From: Caldisericota bacterium
Lineage (GTDB): Bacteria; Caldisericota; Caldisericia; UBA6126
DNA length: 35,449 bases
Direction: 5' to 3'
Assembly: GCA_003566815.1 (NCBI GenBank)
Contig: PXBT01000161.1
Span: forward strand, 1 to 35,449
Part shown: positions 29,147-35,449 of the stretch, piece after piece
Numbering within the stretch: the first letter of the stretch is position 1
Layout of the letters: each line of letters begins with the position of its first letter
Translations under genes and position numbers: made by a program
Notes under the pieces: model-generated
Database searches by the model: none
Told to the model about the DNA's origin: nothing
What the model saw: only the letters and a program-made list of their open reading frames with translations

Positions 29147-29264
29147 AGCAAACCTTAAATCGAATTTTTCTTGAAAAGAATATCCCTGATACTCTTATGT
29201 ACCAATTTTGACATTGTTTTTGCCTTTGCTTATTGATTATGATCACTTTTTTGCATAATTGTGT

Positions 29265-29293
29265 TTGACATAGCCCATGCTTCAATTTATACT
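29265..29293 (+). promoter_or_regulatory. Sigma-70/SigA consensus promoter upstream of the RHS locus
   Basis: TTGACA (29265-29270), 17-nt spacer, TATACT (29288-29293). Confidence 0.8.
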
Positions 29294-29426
29294 ACTATCA
29301 TATAATTGTTCCCGATTGCCTACCTTAAAGGAAAGCAGGCACATATCCAGGCTGAACATCTTCATAGCAAAGCTTTTTGGTTTTGACAACTGTTTTTCAT
29401 TATCTTAATTTCTGAAGGGAGTTTTT

Positions 29427-32400
29427 ATGAAACTTTTTCGCTGGTTCGTTGCTTTTTGTACACCTATGATGCACTGGACCGTCTGATCGAAGTGGAAGAT
29501 GCCCTCGAGCAAGCCACCAGCTTTACCTGGAATGTGCTTTCCCAGCCCTTGAGTATTGCTTACCCCACCCAGGAAAGCCTGAGCTATACCTATGATGCGC
29601 ATCAGCGGTTGAGCCAGCTATCCGCTTCTGACCAGCGAAGCATCAGCTTTACCTACGATGCCTATGATCGCTTGTCGCACCTGAGCCATTCGGCCACTGG
29701 CACCCATCAATTCAGCTATGATGCTCTGAACCGGGTCACCGCCGTCACTTCGCCTGCGCAAAAGGAGGCCACCTTTGACTATGATGCCGTCGGACGCTTG
29801 ATCGAAAGCACCTGGGAACAGGAAGTCACGCAGTTCACTTATGATGCCGCCAGTCGGCTGACAGCTATTGAAGCCCCGGGCAACCGCAGTTATGCGTTCA
29901 GCTATGATGCCGCTGACCGGCTTCTGAGCGAAGAGCTTCCCAGCACAGCGGAGGTCCATTACCTCTATGATGCCAATGACCGTATTACTGAACTCCTCTA
30001 TACCGCCCCCGCCATGGAGGAACAGGGTGCCTACGCCCCCCGAAAACCTTCACAGAACGAGGCGCAGGCAGCCTCAACAGAAGAGCAGTCAACCCTGGCG
30101 CGGAAAAAAATCTTTCTGGCTGCAGGGGAATATGCCCGTCTGCTCGTGCACTGGCACCTTCACCAGGCTCACCTTCACCGCCAGATCCAGGCCCAGGGAG
30201 GAAAACTCAAAGACCAGGCCTGGGTGACCCAGGTACGTCTCCTCAACTGGTGGCGCAAAGCCCTGCTGGATCCGGTAACCCTGGCTTCCTTCACTCCCCT
30301 GTGGGATGAAGGCGACCGCATCATCGAGGAAAACATCCATCTGGGGAATGCAAGCCATGACCGGTTTTACCAGTACGATGAGGATGATCAGTTACTGGTG
30401 GCCCAACTGCCCCACGCCACCTATACCTATACCTATGATGAGCGCTACAATCGCCTGACCCAGCGCATTGAAGCCACTACCACCGATACCACGGATGAAT
30501 ATACCTACAATGCTGCTGACCAGCTGACCCTGCGGGTACGCAAAGACACCACCACCCAAGCCACCCTTGAAGAAGAAAGCTTCAGCTACAATGCCGTGGG
30601 GGAAATGGTCTCCCGTACCTTAACGATAGGGCAAAACGCTGAGACCACCACCTATGCCTATGAAGTGGGAGGCAATCTGCACCAGGTGACCCTGCCGGAT
30701 CAAAGCGTTCACACCTATTCCTATGATGCGCTCGGGCAGAGAGTACGCAAGCAGACTCCCACGCTTGATATCCACTATCATTATCATCAGGGCGCCTGCA
30801 TCATGGAAGAGCATCGGGATCCCATCACTGAGCAGGTTATCCGTACGTTGCGCTACTACCCCTGGGGCATGAGCATCACGGAAGGCCAGACCACCACTTC
30901 CTATTACTTTATCAGTGATTACCGGGGCTGGGTCTGGGGCCTGACGGATGAAACGGGACTTTTGGTGGAAACTTACGACTATGACCCCTTTGGCAGATTG
31001 CTGCAGGGATCATTACTGCCCCACACCCGGTTTCTTTCCGGGATGCAGGGCGGGCAGTGGGATGCCGCCACGGGCCTGTATCATCTGGGCGCAAGGTATT
31101 ATGACCCAGCACTGGGACGCTTTCTGCAGGAGGATGCTCTCGAAGGATCCGCCAGCCTGCTGGCTTCCCAGAACCGCTATGTCTATTGCCAGAATGATCC
31201 AATTTCTTTAATTGACCCCACAGGCTATTCTCCCGAGAATACCGGTACCCCCTCCCGCTTTGGGCAGGGCAACCCCGCCAACTATTCCTCCTCCCAGCAT
31301 GCCTGCATCGTGAGCCCTCATGATGGGTTTAATCCCTCTTCAGGTTACTTTGATGGTGAATTAGCTGGGAAATCCCTGCCTGGCCTGAGCATGCCGGGAT
31401 GGGACGGGTGCTATGAGGTGGAGGAAATTACCGATGACAAAGACAGAGCTGATGGAGTGCGAAGATATCGTCTTACCATTAATGGAATAACGGTTATTGT
31501 ATTATGGGATGAAAGAACAGGAATTTTTCGTGCAGGCTATACGCATGATGATAACCCAACAGATGCAGAAAGGGGAATTGTAGCTGGACTGAATGCTGCT
31601 TTCAGGCAAATGAAAAAAGAAGGTTTCAGAATTCATTCTCCAACTGATGTAATGAATTTTCTTAGGGATATCGTTTCTTTTGCTGAAGATAACCTGGGAA
31701 CCTTTGCTTCAATTTTGGAAGGTTACGATACTTTTTGGACCTACTACCAATTCATGAAGCATGCTACGATCGGAGCAGTGATAGCAGACAATCTCGCCAA
31801 AGAAGATCACACTGAGCGGGGAGGTGATACAATCTATAAAGGTATTTATAATTTCTACAACGAAAAATTAATTGAAGAAGGTTTTGATCCAAGATACCCA
31901 AGAGGAAAAGTAGAAAATAACTTTAATTCCTATGACATGGAAATTGGTTTTTGGCTTAGCTTCTTCAATGAGCATTTAGGATTAGGTTTATCGATTTTTA
32001 GCGCTGGAACCAATGAATTAATAGGTTTGGTTGATTTGGGCAACATAGTGAAAGCAATGATAAAACAAGAATCTATGTTTGAAGGTACAGTAGGAAATCG
32101 TGCAAAAAGGCATCAAGTCAGAAGATCTGGACCAAACGATGCAATAGATGGCTGGGGATTAATGGCTGTTGGAAAACCACAAGTAAATGAATTAAACAAT
32201 ATGTTTAATTTAAACTTCAACGCATCATCCTTTGGGCCATCTTCAACAAATCCTTTCACCAACATTGGAGTAGGAATAGGACATCTAATGGTAAAAAGAC
32301 GTTATGCAATAGATGCAGGAGAAATGAATAGAAATGATAATTCACTTGAAAACTGGCTCATTGCAGTGATGCGCTATAATGGCTCAGGTGTTCAAGCAAA

Positions 32401-32452
32401 ACAGTACCGAGCAGTCGTAAGAGAAAGATTTCGCAGATACAGGGGGCCATAA
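29427..32452 (+). CDS. RHS/YD-repeat protein with C-terminal lytic-transglycosylase/lysozyme-like domain; 5' frame break
   Basis: YD repeats (YTYDALDRLIEV, YDAHQRL, YDAYDRL, YDAVGRL...), RHS core end YDPALGRFLQEDALEG...NRYVYCQNDPISLIDPTGYS. C-terminal SLT-like signature IKQESMF...GWGLMAVGKPQ...NPFTNIGVGIGHLMVKRRY...NWLIAVMRYNGSG. The continuous ORF begins at TTG 29456; ATG 29427 (SD gaaggga) is out of frame. Confidence 0.85.
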
Positions 32453-32456
32453 GAAG

Positions 32457-33818
32457 ATGATACGAAAAACAACATATAAAAGATTTATTCATTTCATAGG
32501 GATCGTATTTCTTTGCATCTTTTTTATTTCTGTTACTATGCGTATGCCTTTGGAAAGATTTTTTTCAGACCCTACTTCTCTCAAGAAGCAAGATCCTGCA
32601 ATAGTATTTTCCTATTCCTCGGAAAAAGTCTTTGATGATACTTCTCGAAACATAGTTATTGACCCAGCGGGTAATCGTAATTTTGATGGCAGAATGTTCT
32701 TTGGCAAAGATCGGATCTTGTTTAGCTTACACCAACAACAAAGTGATAGTTTGATTCACACGGATTATGAAGGAGATGATGAGCATATAGTTATTGACAG
32801 CAGAAGAACTGTCCTTTTTTCAAGAAGGGTAAACCTTTACGAAAATCAGATATTCTTTTCTCTTGGCTTTCCAAGAAAAAGCCCTGATCAAAACTCAATT
32901 ATAAAGCTTCCATTGAACTATACTGACGATGACCCTTCTCAAGGAGAATGGGAAGTGTTCCATGATATTGTTGCTACCCAATTTTTTATCCATGAGGGAT
33001 GGATGTATTATTCCAATCGTCAAGGTCTCTATAAAAAATCCATGGACTCGAATGAAAACTATCTTCTTGCGAAAGACTTTGCCTTTTCAATCAACCTGCT
33101 GGATGAGTGGCTATACTACATCCGCTCAACTGATATGCATGTAGTCAAAGTTCGTACCGATGGAAGCGACTATCAAAGCATCATGGAAAAAGAGACAAGC
33201 TATCTTACAGTTGATGATCAACACTTCTACTTTCTGGACGCTAATAACCACTTGTGTCGTAGCAACCATGAAGGGAAGGAAGTTAAGACAATTGTTGCTG
33301 AAGCTGTTAAAAGCTTCAATATCAGCGATCAATGGATCTATTACCAAAACAAGAATCAACCCTGGGATTTAATAAGAACACGCAAAAAAGGTACGGAATC
33401 GCAAAATATCTTGCTGAATGGTGGAGCTTTCCTTGATATTTTTACTGACGGAGATATTGCATATGTAATGGCTGCATTAGAAGAAACCAAGTATAGTGAT
33501 ACTAGTGATACTGGAATCTATCGAATAAGCGATGATGGAGCTATTGAGCTCTTTTATCCAAAACTAAGCTCTTTGGCTTCCTATGAAAAAGTCTCTATTG
33601 AAGAGATAAAAGAATCTTTTGAAATAGAGGCTGAATTTGAAAATACAAAGAAAGTGGTAGATGCTAATTTTGAAGATAAGGCCAAGCCTAAAGATGAAAC
33701 ATCTCCCCTGGCTGTGCTTTATTTTCTTGTCCCTGCATTGGGTATCCTTATCGTATTTGGTATCCTATGGGTGAAGAGAAGAAAGCAATTGAATGATAAG
33801 CAAAGTAAAGCAAAGTAA
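32457..33818 (+). CDS. Membrane-anchored DUF5050-like beta-propeller protein; candidate immunity partner of the RHS toxin
   Basis: N-terminal TM, repeated 'WxYYxN...LYK...DG' blades, C-terminal TM (LAVLYFLVPALGILIVFGILWVKRRK). Starts 4 nt after the RHS stop; SD-like aggggg lies within the last RHS codons. Confidence 0.75.
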   Translation: MIRKTTYKRFIHFIGIVFLCIFFISVTMRMPLERFFSDPTSLKKQDPAIVFSYSSEKVFDDTSRNIVIDPAGNRNFDGRMFFGKDRILFSLHQQQSDSLIHTDYEGDDEHIVIDSRRTVLFSRRVNLYENQIFFSLGFPRKSPDQNSIIKLPLNYTDDDPSQGEWEVFHDIVATQFFIHEGWMYYSNRQGLYKKSMDSNENYLLAKDFAFSINLLDEWLYYIRSTDMHVVKVRTDGSDYQSIMEKETSYLTVDDQHFYFLDANNHLCRSNHEGKEVKTIVAEAVKSFNISDQWIYYQNKNQPWDLIRTRKKGTESQNILLNGGAFLDIFTDGDIAYVMAALEETKYSDTSDTGIYRISDDGAIELFYPKLSSLASYEKVSIEEIKESFEIEAEFENTKKVVDANFEDKAKPKDETSPLAVLYFLVPALGILIVFGILWVKRRKQLNDKQSKAK

Positions 33819-33837
33819 GCTAAACCCATGAACTCTG

Positions 33838-33877
33838 CAGGAAGAGAGCAAGATGTTTATTCTTTGCTCTCTTCCTG
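33838..33877. terminator. Inverted repeat between convergent genes (possible terminator)
   Basis: CAGGAAGAGAGCAA (33838-33851), 12-nt loop, TTGCTCTCTTCCTG (33864-33877). No T-tract on either side, so terminator function is uncertain. Confidence 0.5.
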
Positions 33878-33895
33878 TAGGAAATAACTTCCAAA

Positions 33896-35029
33896 CTAAA
33901 AAACAAAAGTCTCAAAATTATCCTGAGTGATGATTTCCACAGTGCTTCCAGGATATGATCTCAAAAATTGTACAGCTTTTGCCTTTCCTGCTCCAAGCTT
34001 CATCTCAAACCCTTTTAGCTCTCCGCCATACTCCTCGATTAGATCAATCTCCTGTTGTTCATAGGTGCGCCAAAAATAATAATTTTTATGGATTTGTCGA
34101 GACTGATCCCTTTTGATACGCTCCATGATCAAAAAATTTTCCCAAAGCCTGCCTTTGTCGTCTCGATATTTCAATTCGTTGAAATTTCTTACCAAAGCAT
34201 TACGAATGCCCAAATCATAAAAAAAGATTTTGCGACTTTTCATGATTTCATTGCGCTGGTTGCGACTGAATGCAGGAAGCCGAAAAATGATATAGCTTTT
34301 TTCAAGCAAATCAACATACCGAATAACTGTTTTTTGGTCTATGCCTACCATATTGGCTAGTTCAGTGTAGGAGACTTCCTGCCCCACTTGAAGCGCCAAA
34401 GCAGTAAGCAATCGTCGCATTTGTTCGTTGTTGCGAACCTGCCTAAGCTCCAGTATATCTCGATACAAATAGTCTCCCGTTAGTTCGATCAGGTAGTTTT
34501 GCAATTCATTCTCGTTCTTGAATTGAAGCGTCTTTGGATATAGCCCAAATCGTAAGTATTGAGATATATTGCTCTTGAGAGCAATCATTTGATCTTCATT
34601 ATATAGTTCTAATAATGCCAGAGGAAACATTAAAAAACTTTTTTTTCGTCCTGTTAAAGGCTCACTCAGTTGATTGACTAGTTCAAAGCTGGAAGAGCCA
34701 CTGACCAACAACTTGACACCTGGAATATAATCTATAATTAGTTTTAAGATTTGACCAATTTGATTTATTCTTTGAGCTTCATCCAGCACCAACAAGGAAT
34801 GCCCTCCTACTATTCTCTTTAATCGTTCAACATTGATTTCCTGGAACAAGTCAATAACTGCTGGGTCATCGCAAGCAAAAAACTGAGGTGAAAAATGATG
34901 TTGTTTTATAACTTGTTGAATCAAGGTGGTTTTGCCTACTTGTCTTGCCCCATACAACATCACAGCAGGATAAAGATCTGAGGCTAAAGCATCCATGATT
35001 TGTTTTTCCAAATATCGGTGAATCATCAT
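33896..35029 (-). CDS. AAA-family ATPase with DUF4143-type C-terminus
   Basis: Walker A LYGARQVGKTTLIQQVI; Walker B LLVLDEAQR; C-terminal FYDLGIRNALVRNF...GRLWENFLIMERIKR...FWRTYEQQEIDLIEEYGG. Confidence 0.9.
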   Translation of the reverse strand: MMIHRYLEKQIMDALASDLYPAVMLYGARQVGKTTLIQQVIKQHHFSPQFFACDDPAVIDLFQEINVERLKRIVGGHSLLVLDEAQRINQIGQILKLIIDYIPGVKLLVSGSSSFELVNQLSEPLTGRKKSFLMFPLALLELYNEDQMIALKSNISQYLRFGLYPKTLQFKNENELQNYLIELTGDYLYRDILELRQVRNNEQMRRLLTALALQVGQEVSYTELANMVGIDQKTVIRYVDLLEKSYIIFRLPAFSRNQRNEIMKSRKIFFYDLGIRNALVRNFNELKYRDDKGRLWENFLIMERIKRDQSRQIHKNYYFWRTYEQQEIDLIEEYGGELKGFEMKLGAGKAKAVQFLRSYPGSTVEIITQDNFETFVF

Positions 35030-35251
35030 AGATGAAAGTATAGCTATTCCCGTAATTATGTCAAATTGCAGGAATATAATCCTCTAATTTATCAAAATCA
35101 CGGGATATTTCTTCTATATTTCCCCAGTTATAGATGAAAATAATGGCTTGATTTTTTTAAGAAGTATTGCTCCTGCCCCCTATCTGGTATTTTTTTCTTT
35201 TTTTAGTCTATAATAGAAGGCAAGCTATGAGAAATAAGGAGATAGAAATCA

Positions 35252-35449
35252 ATGCAAAGCACTAAAAATACCCATCGTAAACGCCAGCAACACAGCAAAA
35301 ACCTCAGATGGATCACCTTATTGATCATTCTGGGGCTTTCCACTTTGATGGGCATTTTGCACCAGACTATTCGTACTGTTCGCACCATTAATGTGGATCA
35401 ATTGTGTCCGTTTGGCGCTCTTGAATCGCTCCATTCTGTAATCACCACG
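35252..35449 (+). CDS. N-terminal fragment of a membrane 4Fe-4S-binding (NapH-like polyferredoxin) protein, truncated by the window edge
   Basis: ATG 35252 with SD aaggagat. Translation MQSTKNTHRKRQQHSKNLRWITLLIILGLSTLMGILHQTIRTVRTINVDQLCPFGALESLHSVITT: one TM and a VDQLCPFGALESL motif typical of such proteins. Not in the supplied ORF track (no stop before the end). Confidence 0.65.
   Translation, partial: MQSTKNTHRKRQQHSKNLRWITLLIILGLSTLMGILHQTIRTVRTINVDQLCPFGALESLHSVITT

Noticed and set aside
29618-31211. Antisense and alternate-frame ORFs in the RHS core (e.g. 29618..29959, 30089..30358, 30912..31202, 30948..31211)
   Set aside because: GC-rich repeat core produces long spurious ORFs; no SD or recognisable domains, and the RHS frame is clearly coding.
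33838-33877. Inverted repeat considered as IS/transposon end or attachment site
   Set aside because: Single copy seen, no transposase or integrase nearby, located between convergent genes; most simply an mRNA 3' hairpin.
33896-35029. AAA/DUF4143 ATPase considered as part of the RHS toxin system or a defence gene
   Set aside because: Opposite strand, separated by a hairpin; this family is widespread and not specifically tied to RHS loci, so linkage is unsupported.

Overview
The 35.4-kb window has a Firmicutes/Clostridia-like gene complement (inferred from gene content and order) and is mostly densely packed chromosomal genes. Housekeeping content: cobB-like sirtuin, greA-lysS with an overlapping MIO-family ammonia-lyase (hutH-like), dusB, coaX next to an ECF S component, secG, a Leu-Val-Asp-Phe tRNA cluster, tRNA-Gln, mutY, tsaE-tsaB-rimI-tsaD with a FolT-like ECF S component, and two sensor-kinase loci. 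Accessory content: a secreted caspase/legumain-like clan CD protease, a lipoprotein with a nearly identical internal DNA repeat, a large S8 protease with a dockerin and a probable cohesin-like region, and an RHS locus. The best candidate for an undescribed system is that RHS locus (29265-33818). It has a consensus promoter, a 5' end that is out of frame with the RHS core, a GC-rich YD-repeat core, and an AT-rich C-terminal extension ending in a lytic-transglycosylase/lysozyme-like domain. Four nt downstream lies a membrane-anchored, DUF5050-like beta-propeller protein, proposed here as its immunity partner. Other notable items are a 131-bp near-perfect palindrome at the window's left edge, a GreA with a histone H1-like Lys/Thr/Ala-rich N-terminal tail, and apparent frame breaks at the 5' ends of two genes. 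All identifications come from reading motifs by eye; no database search was run.
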